64,000 nt of DNA, from contig CAMDUE010000004.1 in the NCBI GenBank assembly GCA_945877575.1, forward strand, positions 124,001 to 188,000, written 5' to 3'. The stretch's first letter is position 1. The number at the start of each line of letters is the position of its first letter. A model generated the notes under the pieces. The model saw only the letters and a list, made by a program, of their open reading frames with translations. It did no database searches and had not been told where the DNA came from. The position numbers and the translations under genes are program-made. Source of the stretch: Chitinophaga pinensis (GTDB lineage: Bacteria > Bacteroidota > Bacteroidia > NS11-12g > UBA955). Shown here in pieces: positions 41,399-49,882 of this stretch.

Positions 41399-42817
41399 GT
41401 GCTGTTCAACTCCCTTGAGTTTTGGATTTTTCTACCCATTGTATGGTTGGTGTATTTTGCCATGCCACAGAAGGTGCGTTGGGTATGGATGTTGGCTGCT
41501 AGTTATTTCTTTTATGGCTTCTGGAAGATTGAATTTGCGGCATTGATGTTATTTACCAGTCTTTTAGATTGGTTTTCAGCCCGGAAACTGCATCAAAGTT
41601 CCGTAAAGTCGGTTCGATTGTTTTGGATGTGGTTTGCCATTTCGATCGATCTTTCTTTATTATTTCTATTTAAATATTTTGATTTTGCCTTGGGTAAATC
41701 TTGGTTAGCAGAGTCTATGTATGACCATTCTTCAACGGCTTGGATCATTGAATTGGGTAAATACACCATTCCGGCGGGTATATCTTTCTATACGTTTCAG
41801 AGTATCAGTTACGTAGTAGATGTTTATAGGGGCGATGAAATACCTGAAAATAACCCCATTAAATTCATGCTGTTTGTTTCGTTTTTTCCGCAGTTGGTGG
41901 CTGGTCCTATTGAGCGATTCGGGAAATTACATACTCAATTATTTGCCAGATACTCCCCGAAATTGGAAGATCTTAAAAACGGGGGCAGATTGTTACTTTA
42001 CGGTTTATTCTTAAAAGTGGCGGTTGCAGATAACCTCGCCGGTGTGGTAGATCAATTCTACCAAAATCACGGAAATTATACGTTGGCGTCTTCATGGCTA
42101 GCGACATTCATGTTTACCTTTCAGGTTTATTATGATTTCTTTGGATATTCATTGATGGCGCAAGGTGCAGGTCTGCTTTTCGGCATTGATTTAATGGATA
42201 ACTTTAACAAACCCTTTTTAGCCGGAAGTGTTCCTGAGTTTTGGCATCGTTGGCATATTAGCTTGAGCACCTGGTTTAGAGATTATATTTTCATTCCGGT
42301 TGGAGGAAATAGGAGTGGAAAACTGATACTTTCTTTCTCAGTTCTTTTGGTTTTTTTCACTAGCGGATTATGGCATGGCGCAAATTCCACCATGATTTAC
42401 TTCGGATTGAGTCAGGGTATATTATATCTATTTGATCGGTTTGTTGTTGGCCGGCGTGGGTCTGAAAATCCGTATGGATTATTTTTAAGAAGATTGAAAA
42501 CAGGGTTCTTTTTTATGATGACTTTGGTGTTTTTCCGGGGTCAATCTTTGGATCAGAGTTTTGATGTTTATAGCATGCTCATTGGCAACTACGACTACAC
42601 CCAAAAGTCGTTGATGCATTTAACCGCAGAAGGACAGGTTTGGTTATTCTTATTTGTAGGCTTCGTATTTGATCATTTCATTATGAAAAAACGAGCTGAT
42701 CAGTGGTTTGGAGATCAGTCTTTATTTTTACGTTGGATTGTTTATTTGTTCATGCTCACCGCTGTGCTATTGTTTGGCGGTGCAGTAAATCACCCTTTTG
42801 TTTATTTCCAATTCTAA
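41399..42817 (+). CDS. MBOAT-family membrane O-acyltransferase
   Basis: A 472-residue multi-pass protein (about 10-11 helices) of the MBOAT family, AlgI/DltB-like. Conserved parts: 'FVSFFPQLVAGPIERF', 'YYDFFGYSLMAQGAGLLFGI', 'PEFWHRWHISLSTWFRDYIF' and 'TSGLWHGANSTM', where the His of 'LWHGA' is the catalytic residue. Such proteins transfer acyl groups, usually acetyl, across the inner membrane to extracellular glycans. It starts at GTG, only 4 nt after a TATCTTTG box. The next gene begins 4 nt after the stop and probably encodes the periplasmic partner. Confidence 0.9.
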   Translation: MLFNSLEFWIFLPIVWLVYFAMPQKVRWVWMLAASYFFYGFWKIEFAALMLFTSLLDWFSARKLHQSSVKSVRLFWMWFAISIDLSLLFLFKYFDFALGKSWLAESMYDHSSTAWIIELGKYTIPAGISFYTFQSISYVVDVYRGDEIPENNPIKFMLFVSFFPQLVAGPIERFGKLHTQLFARYSPKLEDLKNGGRLLLYGLFLKVAVADNLAGVVDQFYQNHGNYTLASSWLATFMFTFQVYYDFFGYSLMAQGAGLLFGIDLMDNFNKPFLAGSVPEFWHRWHISLSTWFRDYIFIPVGGNRSGKLILSFSVLLVFFTSGLWHGANSTMIYFGLSQGILYLFDRFVVGRRGSENPYGLFLRRLKTGFFFMMTLVFFRGQSLDQSFDVYSMLIGNYDYTQKSLMHLTAEGQVWLFLFVGFVFDHFIMKKRADQWFGDQSLFLRWIVYLFMLTAVLLFGGAVNHPFVYFQF

Positions 42818-42820
42818 TCC

Positions 42821-44008
42821 ATGAAGCTTTCAGAGAAAAGAAATATTGTTGTTTGGTTCTGGAGTAGGCTATTGATAGTGTTACTGTTTTTGCTAGGACT
42901 TAATGAGGTATATAAGCAAACTTTATGGTCATCAGACGTTCAGAAATATTCCCGTGTCAGGAATCGCATAGACTCTGCATTTTCAGCCGGTGACGTCATT
43001 TATTTAGGAGAGAGTAGCAATACCAGTTTTAATCCTTGGACAGATACATTAAATCAGAGTATCGGAGATTTTTTACAGTTGTATTTAGGACAAAATAAAA
43101 AGGTAGAGCAAATCACCCACGAAGGGTATCACCCCGGATTGTTCTTGGAAATGCTAAATTTAACGCCTGATTTAAATAGTGTTTCTGGCAGTAAAAAAAC
43201 CATTGTTTTGGGGGTTAATATGCGTACCTGTGGCCCCACAGCCATATTTTCAGGTAACGAAGCTAGTAATCAAAGAGAAGCTTTGTTTTACAGCAATAGA
43301 CCTCCCTTGCTCACTCGAATTTATATGGGACTGCACTTTTACGACAATCGAAACGAGTTGGAGCGTGAGCGATTGAAAGTTCAATGGTGGAGAACAAGAG
43401 AACTTCCCGTAAAAGAAAAAACGGTTAAACTTTGGAACGACAAGTTGGCTCGAAATTTTGATTCGTCGATGCATCCTGATGTCATGCATATGGCAGGAGC
43501 TTATATCAAAGAATTTGGATTCATTATAAATGATCAGAATCAGAGATTGCTCGACCTAGAAAAAATTGCACTCGTGTGTAAGCAAAAGAATTGGAATTTG
43601 GTCTTTCACATCTTGCCTCCCAATAGATATCATGCTGAGAGACTCTTCGGAGATAAACTTCTATCTATCATGGATGCCAATTATGAGTTTTTGAAATCAA
43701 AATTCAAACTGTGGGGAGTGACCGTTGTAGATAATTATTACTTGCCCGAAGCCAATCAGTTGAATGCCGAAAATAAAGGTACGTTTTATACCGATCAGTG
43801 GTATCCAACCGAGCATTACAACTCAGTAATTCGCAGGGCCATTGCCGAAAATATAGCAAAAACCATGTTGAACGAATCGCCTAGAAGTCCAAATTGGCAG
43901 GCAATTCAAAGTAGGGTATCAGGTGCACTACAGCAAAACAATTACCCCAATTGGAGCATTGTGATGCCGTTGAGCGATTCTTTGATTAAAACTGGTATCC
44001 AACGCTGA
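42821..44008 (+). CDS. periplasmic SGNH-like partner of the MBOAT protein
   Basis: A 395-residue protein with one N-terminal membrane segment (about 10-30) and a periplasmic domain. 'VIYLGESSNTSFNPW' near residue 60 looks like a GxS nucleophile block, and 'YTDQWYPTEHYN' near residue 325 could supply the Asp/His of block V. This resembles the DltD/AlgJ/AlgX-type partners that complete acyl transfer to a glycan. The order MBOAT then SGNH-like protein, 4 nt apart, supports this, but the identification is by context. Its last 23 nt overlap the convergent TonB receptor gene. Confidence 0.65.
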   Translation: MKLSEKRNIVVWFWSRLLIVLLFLLGLNEVYKQTLWSSDVQKYSRVRNRIDSAFSAGDVIYLGESSNTSFNPWTDTLNQSIGDFLQLYLGQNKKVEQITHEGYHPGLFLEMLNLTPDLNSVSGSKKTIVLGVNMRTCGPTAIFSGNEASNQREALFYSNRPPLLTRIYMGLHFYDNRNELERERLKVQWWRTRELPVKEKTVKLWNDKLARNFDSSMHPDVMHMAGAYIKEFGFIINDQNQRLLDLEKIALVCKQKNWNLVFHILPPNRYHAERLFGDKLLSIMDANYEFLKSKFKLWGVTVVDNYYLPEANQLNAENKGTFYTDQWYPTEHYNSVIRRAIAENIAKTMLNESPRSPNWQAIQSRVSGALQQNNYPNWSIVMPLSDSLIKTGIQR

Positions 44009-46307
44009 AAGTGGCATTTCGAATAGCAGTAGGAAACACAAAGACCTCCTGAATTACATCTCTACTTCCGTACATATATCCCCAAGTATAACCGTTATTG
44101 GCGAAATAGTTGTTCAGTGCGTTTGATACCTGCAATTTGAAATTCAGGACATCTCCGTTTTTGAAAGTGTGGCTGTAATTGGCGTACATCTCAGTAAACG
44201 TGTAGGCATCCAGACTTCGGTTGATTTCGCTGGTGTTGTCAAGGAATTGACGTCCCACTAATTTTTGCAGGATTTGAAAGCTGAAATTTTCTTTAAAACT
44301 GTATTGAATGCCCACAGCTGCTACCCGGTTGGGTGAATAGGCAATGTCTGTATTAAAGAATTGTGAATCAACGGCTTCGTATGTGGCATAGTCGAGCCAT
44401 GAGGCCGTGAACTGTTTGATTTTATTTTGACTCACAGCCATGTTTGCGTTGAAATTAAGGGCATGCAGATCGGACTTCCAAAGCAGCTGGTTCCATGTAA
44501 TTTCTATGCCTCGGCGGAAACTACGATCCACATTTTTACGAAGTGAAGTTCCGACATCGTTCACCGCACCGGTTAGTACCAATTGATTGTAATAATCCAT
44601 GTAGTAGAAGTTGGTGATCAACTGTGTATTCTTATTTACGAATGCATGTTGAAATTCATAGTCAATCAGTCTTTCTGATTTGGGGATTTCTTGGGACTTG
44701 TTATCGGTGAAATCACTTCTAGCGGGCTCTCGATTTGACACAGCGGCAGACAATGTAAATTCGTGATTTTTTAGTTTGTAATTCACCCCTCCTTTGGGAT
44801 TGAAAAAGTGAAACGTTTGATCAAAGTTGATGGAGAGTAAATCGTTATCGTTGCCTTTTCCTATGTGTTTAACATAGCGATATTGAAGGTCAGCGAAGGC
44901 TGAAAATTGTTTGGACAGGTTCTTTTTTGCCTTAACAAAAGCACTGATATCGGTTTTCTTTCCTGATGAACGATAGTATTCTTTGGGAAGCTCGTTGTTC
45001 AGTTGATTTTGGTCATCCATGACATCGGTTACCCGTCCGAAGTGTTGACCTAGATATTGACTTCCCCCGAGACCAAAATGCAATTCGGTTTTCAACACCT
45101 CGGTAAACAGGTTTAATTGAGTTCCAATCAAGTGATTCTGCAGCCACCTTTGACGAACCAGCGGCGAAGATGTCATTGTTTGGGTGTCTTTCTTGAAATT
45201 GGGAAGTCCATAGTAAGAAAGTTCGTCATTCAATCGATATTGTTCGAAATAACCTGATCCGAAGGTGTAATAGGTGGTGGCTATGAACTTGGTGCCGTTG
45301 CTGAAATTTTTATCGGCGTATAAATGGAAGTGTTGTTGCTGATAGTTATCAGTTTCACCGGGATAGGTGTAGTAATTGTATTTGTTGGATGCCGATTGAA
45401 ACAGATTTAAGGAATCTTGGGCATTTCTATAGGTGTAAGGCACGTTTCGGTAATAGTGGTCAATAAGGGGTTGCTCACTGGTTTCTGTGTTCTTGGGATT
45501 GCCTTGATTGAATTTCACAATGGGTATTCCCCACCAAGCTTGGTAGGTTCTTTCTTTTCCCCCGAAAGCCAATAATTTTAAACGCCAACGGTACAAGTTT
45601 TTATGGTACAATTGGGCAGAGAAAAGATATCCTGACATCGAAGTGCTCGCTCGGTCAATGAATCCGTCAGAGGCAATGTTAGATACTCGAGCATTTATTT
45701 TGAGTCGGCGATTTTGGTTGAGGGCTATGTTTTTGGAATTCCATTTAGCGGTTATTTTACGGGTGTTGAAACTGCCATAACTGAGATCAAAGCTTGTACG
45801 TTGCTTATGGGTTGGGGCATCGGTTTGAATGTAAACGCCTCCACCAAATGCGCCGGCGCCAAACACCGAACTCCCCACTCCGCGTTGGATAGAAATACTG
45901 CTGCTGGAACTCACCAAATCGGGCATATTAACCCAGAAAGTACCTTGACTTTCAGCATCGTTGATGGGTACACCGTTTATATTAACCTGTGTTCTAGTAG
46001 CGTCGATTCCCCGCACCCTAATTCCTGTATAACCAATGCCGTTACCTGCATCGCTGGTAGATATCACTCCAGTTTGGTGCTGCAATATCATCGGAATATC
46101 TTGTCCTAGGTTCTTCTGTTGAAGTGTTTGAGATTGGATTAAATCGGTGGCACCCAACGAAATGTTGTACAATTTAAAATTCACATTGAGAATCACATTC
46201 TCAATGGTCTCGAATTGGGTACTGTCAAATGTTTGTGCTTGAGTTTGTTGTGCGCAAAAGGCAACAAAAAATCCTAGAACAGCGGTTAAAAATTGATTTT
46301 TTTTCAT
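43986..46307 (-). CDS. TonB-dependent receptor, probable thiamine uptake
   Basis: About 773 residues: a signal peptide (MKKNQFLTAVLGFFVAFCAQ, cleavage near 'TQAQ'), a plug domain with 'DIPMILQHQTGVISTSDAGN' and 'YTGIRVRGIDATRTQVNING', and a beta barrel ending 'ATFSVGYQF' with the C-terminal Phe. It has no N-terminal carboxypeptidase-like domain. A TPP riboswitch lies directly upstream on the same strand and is the only gene-regulatory element in front of it. Outer-membrane receptors under TPP control in Bacteroidota are taken to import thiamine or its precursors, so that is the inferred substrate. Confidence 0.85.
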   Translation of the reverse strand: MKKNQFLTAVLGFFVAFCAQQTQAQTFDSTQFETIENVILNVNFKLYNISLGATDLIQSQTLQQKNLGQDIPMILQHQTGVISTSDAGNGIGYTGIRVRGIDATRTQVNINGVPINDAESQGTFWVNMPDLVSSSSSISIQRGVGSSVFGAGAFGGGVYIQTDAPTHKQRTSFDLSYGSFNTRKITAKWNSKNIALNQNRRLKINARVSNIASDGFIDRASTSMSGYLFSAQLYHKNLYRWRLKLLAFGGKERTYQAWWGIPIVKFNQGNPKNTETSEQPLIDHYYRNVPYTYRNAQDSLNLFQSASNKYNYYTYPGETDNYQQQHFHLYADKNFSNGTKFIATTYYTFGSGYFEQYRLNDELSYYGLPNFKKDTQTMTSSPLVRQRWLQNHLIGTQLNLFTEVLKTELHFGLGGSQYLGQHFGRVTDVMDDQNQLNNELPKEYYRSSGKKTDISAFVKAKKNLSKQFSAFADLQYRYVKHIGKGNDNDLLSINFDQTFHFFNPKGGVNYKLKNHEFTLSAAVSNREPARSDFTDNKSQEIPKSERLIDYEFQHAFVNKNTQLITNFYYMDYYNQLVLTGAVNDVGTSLRKNVDRSFRRGIEITWNQLLWKSDLHALNFNANMAVSQNKIKQFTASWLDYATYEAVDSQFFNTDIAYSPNRVAAVGIQYSFKENFSFQILQKLVGRQFLDNTSEINRSLDAYTFTEMYANYSHTFKNGDVLNFKLQVSNALNNYFANNGYTWGYMYGSRDVIQEVFVFPTAIRNATFSVGYQF

Positions 46308-46352
46308 ATCTCGGTATTTTAGCACTCGAGATGTCACAGACAACTGTGGTCA

Positions 46353-46424
46353 TTTCCCTTCGCAGGCATTATCCTGAGCAGGTTAGCGGGTATAATCTCA
46401 GCGCTCCATAGAGGCACCCCGAAT
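46353..46424 (-). promoter_or_regulatory. TPP (thi-box) riboswitch
   Basis: On the minus strand the conserved TPP-aptamer blocks occur in order: CGGGGTGCC, a short variable stem, GCTGAGA, TATACCCG, ACCTG, GGATAATGCC and TGCGAAGGGAA. This is the full thi-box pattern with P1 to P5 pairing. It lies between a TATATTCG -7-like box and the TonB receptor start (46307), leaving about 45 nt of expression platform. With TPP bound it should reduce receptor synthesis. Confidence 0.93.
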
Positions 46425-46430
46425 GCTCTG

Positions 46431-46438
46431 CGAATATA
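46431..46438 (-). promoter_or_regulatory. -7-like box TATATTCG for the TPP leader
   Basis: One mismatch to TAnnTTTG on the minus strand, 6 nt before the aptamer starts. It lies one base from the plus-strand box at 46440, so the two divergent promoters are almost back to back. Confidence 0.5.
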
Positions 46439-46439
46439 G

Positions 46440-46447
46440 TATTTTTG
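46440..46447 (+). promoter_or_regulatory. -7 box TATTTTTG
   Basis: An exact TAnnTTTG match, 4 nt before the ATG of the PLP-enzyme gene; a leaderless mRNA is expected. Its -33 region would fall within the divergent riboswitch leader. Confidence 0.6.
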
Positions 46448-46451
46448 TATT

Positions 46452-47477
46452 ATGTTTAATCTTAGAAATTCGAAGCAATTTTATTCCGGCTCATGGGAGT
46501 GGGCTGAGGTTTCTTTTCGGGGGATAAAATATCGGTTTAGAATCCAAAGAGACGACCTGATTGACCCGATTGTTACAGGAAATAAACTTCGGAAACTTTG
46601 GGGTTATGATCAAAAAAGTGGTTGGATCAGACATAACGGTATTTTAACTGTTGGTGGCGCTTACAGCAACCATTTGGTGGCTGTAGCAGCGTTCTATTCA
46701 GATCCACGCAGACGTGTTGTGGGTATTGTAAGAGGTGAACCCAACAGTGACAGCAAACATTTACAAATGTGCCGCGATTACGGCATGGAATTGCATTTCA
46801 TTAGCAGAGCTGATTACAAGCTCAAATACAAATACATTTACGAAAACTTCGTCACCGAAGAGTTTTATCCCATGGTCATTCCCGAAGGCGGTAGAGGTGC
46901 TTTTGGCATGTTGGGTTTTGATTATGCCGTTGCTGGATGGGGTGATTTCGTTCCTGAAACAGTAGTACATGCATCTGCAACGGGCACAACGGCGGCGGGT
47001 TTATTCAAATATGTTCGTGAGCGTGGTTTGAAAGACACCCGAATTGAGGCAATAGCCGTTTTGAAAAACGACTTGGAACAAAAGCGTAACATTCAAAAAA
47101 TCATGCGTGGCGACGACCCTTATGATCCAAAGGGAAATATGTACTGGGAACAGGAAAATTTAGAAAAAGAGCGCCTTGAAAGGGAGAAATACGGAGATGA
47201 GTTTTACGAGGAGAGAAAAAAGTGGGATGAGGAATATGATTCTAAATTTTTTGCAGACCGTTACAATATTGAAATTAACTCCCATTATATCTTCGGAGGG
47301 TATGCCAAATCCACTCCAGAATTGCGTGATTTTGTAACTTCCGCCAAAGCCGAAACCGGAATACACTTTGACTCTATCTACACCGGAAAGGCCCTTTATG
47401 CTATGTTGGAAGGCTTTGAATCGGGCCGTTTAAACCCTGATACCACGTTGTTTTATCATACGGGGGGTATTGGGTAG
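46452..47477 (+). CDS. PLP enzyme, ACC deaminase/D-cysteine desulfhydrase-like
   Basis: A 341-residue fold-type II PLP protein. The family's 'QRDDLIDPIVTGNKLRKLWG' carries the cofactor Lys, and 'LTVGGAYSNHLVAVAA' follows, with 'VIPEGGRGAFGMLGF' and 'HASATGTTAAGL' as further blocks. Members deaminate ACC or release sulfide from D-cysteine. Between about residues 205 and 270 there is a very charged insertion ('YWEQENLEKERLEREKYG', 'DEFYEERKKWDEEYDSKFF') absent from typical enzymes of about 300-330 residues. The stop codon TAG is formed by the first unit of heptanucleotide array 3. Confidence 0.82.
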   Translation: MFNLRNSKQFYSGSWEWAEVSFRGIKYRFRIQRDDLIDPIVTGNKLRKLWGYDQKSGWIRHNGILTVGGAYSNHLVAVAAFYSDPRRRVVGIVRGEPNSDSKHLQMCRDYGMELHFISRADYKLKYKYIYENFVTEEFYPMVIPEGGRGAFGMLGFDYAVAGWGDFVPETVVHASATGTTAAGLFKYVRERGLKDTRIEAIAVLKNDLEQKRNIQKIMRGDDPYDPKGNMYWEQENLEKERLEREKYGDEFYEERKKWDEEYDSKFFADRYNIEINSHYIFGGYAKSTPELRDFVTSAKAETGIHFDSIYTGKALYAMLEGFESGRLNPDTTLFYHTGGIG

Positions 47478-47653
47478 TTGGTAGTTGGTAAAGGGTAGTT
47501 GGTAGTTGGTAGTTGGTATAGGGTAGTTGGTAGGGGGTCGGGGGTCGGGGGTCGGGGGTCGCGAGCCGCAGATTAAAGACTACAGACTACGGACTACGGA
47601 CTACGGACCACGGAACATAGACCACAGACCTCAGACTACAGACTACGGACTAT
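47472..47653. repeat. degenerate heptanucleotide array 3
   Basis: Twenty-six 7-nt units in uninterrupted phase. The order is GGGTAGT/TGGTAGT, then GGGTCGG repeated, then AGACTAC/GGACTAC, ending GGACTAT. The left block has TAG in every frame of the plus strand, and the right block has TAG in every frame of the minus strand (TAGTCC). It lies between two convergent genes and provides the stop codons of both: TAG at 47475-47477 (+) and TAG read from 47652 to 47650 (-). Confidence 0.9.
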
Positions 47654-48162
47654 TTCATCATCGCATCAACGTTACCCGTCAAAATGAGGTGATAGCCGTT
47701 GGGGTTTTTGTCAAAGTAGACGTCAATGTGCTTACGAAATCGGCCAAAGGTGTTGGATGTTTTATAATCGGCGGTAACCCAACCGGTGTCTTTTGGTGAA
47801 ACCGGGGTTTTGGTGAAATCAGTAGCAGTGCAACTACAACCAGGGTGAAGCGCGGTAATGGTGATGGGCTTCATTGATTGGTTAACGAAAAAGAACTTTG
47901 TGGTTGCCGGCGGACCTGAAGGAACATCTTTGAAGTCGTGAATGAGTTCATTCCAAATGATGGAATCAGGAGCTGAAATGGAGTTTTGGAGGCTTGTAAG
48001 AGGATTGGGAGCTGGGTTTCCATTTTGTATAATGGCAGTATTGGTTGTCGTTGTGATTGTGGTGTTGCTCGTAGATGAGGAAGTCTCTTTATTGGAATAA
48101 GACAATTGGGTGTTGCAAGCAGATATTATCACTAAAGCTATGATCAAATACGAATATTTCAT
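47650..48162 (-). CDS. DUF1573 lipoprotein
   Basis: A 170-residue protein with a lipobox ending 'ISAC', a Ser/Thr-rich linker (about 25-45) and a DUF1573 domain. The domain's hallmark cysteine motif is present in 'TALHPGCSCTATDF', followed by 'GRFRKHIDVYFDKNPNGYHL' and 'LTGNVDA'. DUF1573 domains are Ig-like (ASH-type) and their role is unknown. Its start overlaps the upstream gene's stop by 4 nt. The final stop codon is contributed by heptanucleotide array 3. Confidence 0.82.
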   Translation of the reverse strand: MKYSYLIIALVIISACNTQLSYSNKETSSSTSNTTITTTTNTAIIQNGNPAPNPLTSLQNSISAPDSIIWNELIHDFKDVPSGPPATTKFFFVNQSMKPITITALHPGCSCTATDFTKTPVSPKDTGWVTADYKTSNTFGRFRKHIDVYFDKNPNGYHLILTGNVDAMMK

Positions 48163-48620
48163 TGATTGACTTTTCTGATTTGGGTGGGTTGATAGATTAA
48201 AGGTTTTTCACCTTGTTTGTATTTGGGACGGATAACCGTAAGGTCGCCTTCCAATTGAAGTTCAAATGAACCTTCAGTGTAATCTACAAATGCACGTTTA
48301 AAGAAGGGACCAGGAGGAACATTTTTTGATTGGAGAAAAAGAGTGATACTGTCAGTTGCGCCTGCTTCGATTCCTTTTTCGGGGAAGGCAAATTGCGTGC
48401 ATACGCAATCGGGTGCGACTTGTGCGATGTATTGCGTTTCAGTGGAGTTATTTCTGATGTGAAATACGGCTTCGAAAATATCACCAGAGTTTAATTTTGC
48501 CGATAATTTATTGGGCCCCACCACCTGAAGTGGACCTTCAGATGTTGAGCTCAACTGGGCTTTTGTCTGATTTAGAATCAGAAAGAAAACAACAAATAAC
48601 AAGATTTTTAATGGTCGCAT
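48159..48620 (-). CDS. DUF1573-related secreted protein
   Basis: About 153 residues, with start MRPLKILLFVVFFLILNQ giving a signal peptide that ends near 'TKAQ'. The mature domain is an Ig-like beta-sandwich with 'AVFHIRNNSTETQYIAQVAP' and 'DCVCTQFAF', a variant of the DUF1573 Cys-x-Cys-[TS] motif. An in-frame ATG five codons upstream overlaps the SIMPL gene's stop region and is less suitable. It is translationally coupled to the next gene through a 4-nt overlap. Confidence 0.7.
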   Translation of the reverse strand: MRPLKILLFVVFFLILNQTKAQLSSTSEGPLQVVGPNKLSAKLNSGDIFEAVFHIRNNSTETQYIAQVAPDCVCTQFAFPEKGIEAGATDSITLFLQSKNVPPGPFFKRAFVDYTEGSFELQLEGDLTVIRPKYKQGEKPLIYQPTQIRKVNQ

Positions 48621-48621
48621 T

Positions 48622-49374
48622 TTATCTGATTCCAAATTGGAGTTTCACTGTGATACTGGCTTTTTTATGGATATCAGTAGTATTGTAAACGCCTCCCCAA
48701 GAGAATTCTTCCGATGAGTTTTTTCCTGTTATCTGGAATACTCCCATGCTAGCCTGTCTCAGAGCGCCGAGATCGCAGTTGCTTTTGTCAGCAATATTTT
48801 TAGCCCTGTTGGTAGCATTGGATGTAGCGTCTGCAATCAAAGCAATTTTTAAATCTTCGAGCTTTGAATAGAAGTAAGATGGGGTAGAAGAGTTAATTTC
48901 AATTTCTTCATTGATTAACTCTGTAATTTCTCTCGAGGTTTGTTCTACCAGTTCAATGTTTGAAGTTTCAATGTCAATGGATTGACTTAAGTTATAACCA
49001 TCGAAAATTTGCGTATAACTGAAATTTCCATACTTGTTTTCTTCTCTTTTTTCTAAGTATGATTTGTCAGCCTCTATAGATGAAAAGATGAGTTCATTTG
49101 ATTTAAATCCTTTTGAAATTAAATATTCTTTAACACGTTGAGCATCTTTTTTTAGCTGTGTAAAACCTTCAGTTCTCGACATTGCCTTTCTTTTAAATGA
49201 TACACTCCAATTGGCTAGATCTGAACGAAACTCCTTTTCCGCTAGTCCAGTGGTTGCTATGTTTTCTTGGGATGTAAATTTGTATTTATATCCATCGGAA
49301 AGAATAGCCGAGGAGATTATGACAGCAAGGGAAATCAATCCCACGGCTACGATGTTTAATGTTCTTCGATTCAT
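48622..49374 (-). CDS. SIMPL-domain (DUF541) protein
   Basis: A 250-residue protein with one N-terminal membrane anchor ('LNIVAVGLISLAVIISSAIL') and a SIMPL/DUF541 domain. 'ATTGLAEKEFRSDLANWSVS' begins the domain, 'YNLSQSIDIETSNIE' is in the middle, and 'ATSNATNRAKNIADKSN' near the end is the family's conserved 'A...A...A' helix. Members are periplasmic and oligomeric; their role is not established. The stop lies next to the following DUF1573-like start, so the three genes from here to 47650 form an operon. Confidence 0.85.
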   Translation of the reverse strand: MNRRTLNIVAVGLISLAVIISSAILSDGYKYKFTSQENIATTGLAEKEFRSDLANWSVSFKRKAMSRTEGFTQLKKDAQRVKEYLISKGFKSNELIFSSIEADKSYLEKREENKYGNFSYTQIFDGYNLSQSIDIETSNIELVEQTSREITELINEEIEINSSTPSYFYSKLEDLKIALIADATSNATNRAKNIADKSNCDLGALRQASMGVFQITGKNSSEEFSWGGVYNTTDIHKKASITVKLQFGIR

Positions 49375-49411
49375 AGTGATTTAAACGAATATAGGAAGGA
49401 ATTATTTTAAT

Positions 49412-49443
49412 AAAAAAAGGCTGCTTTGTGGCAGCCCTTTTTT
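49412..49443. terminator. intrinsic terminator
   Basis: The stem GGCTGC / GCAGCC with a 6-nt loop is flanked by an A run and a T run, so it works on both strands. It ends the minus-strand transcript from the gene at 49445. Confidence 0.85.
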
Positions 49444-49444
49444 A

Positions 49445-49876
49445 TTACTTAATAATAATTGGAGAAATGGGCTTTTCAGGTTCTTTAATCACATTTCCAG
49501 AAATGGTTAAGGTTGATTGACCTGCATTGCTGGTTACAAAAATGTTCTTGCTGAACGTACCGGGTCTTCCGCTGGAATTATATTCTGCTCTAACAACAGA
49601 AGTTTGTCCTGGCTGAATCAATTCACGAGGCCATTTTGGAGTGGTACATCCGCAGCTAGCACGCACATTTGTAAGTTCTAGCGGTTCAGTACCGGTGTTC
49701 GTGAATTTGAATTCGTAGGTGGCAATTTGTCCTTCGATGATATTCCCAAAGCTGTGGCTCGTGGTTTCAAATGCTAAATTTGCATTGCTGGTTTTTACAG
49801 CGGCTTCATCTTGTGTCTGAGCAAAAGCTCCAACTGCAAGGAGGAAGGTTGACAATGATAAAAGGAACTTTTTCAT
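49445..49876 (-). CDS. DUF1573 secreted protein
   Basis: A 143-residue protein with a signal peptide ending 'GAFAQ'. A complete DUF1573 domain follows: 'TSHSFGNIIEGQIATYEFKF', 'TNTGTEPLELTNVRASCGCT' with the CGCT motif, 'PGQTSVVRAEYNSSGRPGTF' and 'SKNIFVTSNAG'. It is closely related to the protein encoded 6 nt upstream (49883), pointing to a tandem gene duplication. The terminator begins 2 nt past its stop. Biochemical function is unknown. Confidence 0.88.
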   Translation of the reverse strand: MKKFLLSLSTFLLAVGAFAQTQDEAAVKTSNANLAFETTSHSFGNIIEGQIATYEFKFTNTGTEPLELTNVRASCGCTTPKWPRELIQPGQTSVVRAEYNSSGRPGTFSKNIFVTSNAGQSTLTISGNVIKEPEKPISPIIIK

Positions 49877-49882
49877 GAGTTC

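Noticed and set aside
46229-46411. Small plus-strand protein upstream of the PLP enzyme
   Set aside because: The frame is antisense to the receptor's 5' end and the TPP riboswitch and has no promoter or start signal of its own.
47527-47799. Plus-strand frame with RTTDYGPRNIDHRPQTTDYG
   Set aside because: It lies in array 3 and runs antisense into the DUF1573 gene; no independent start signal.
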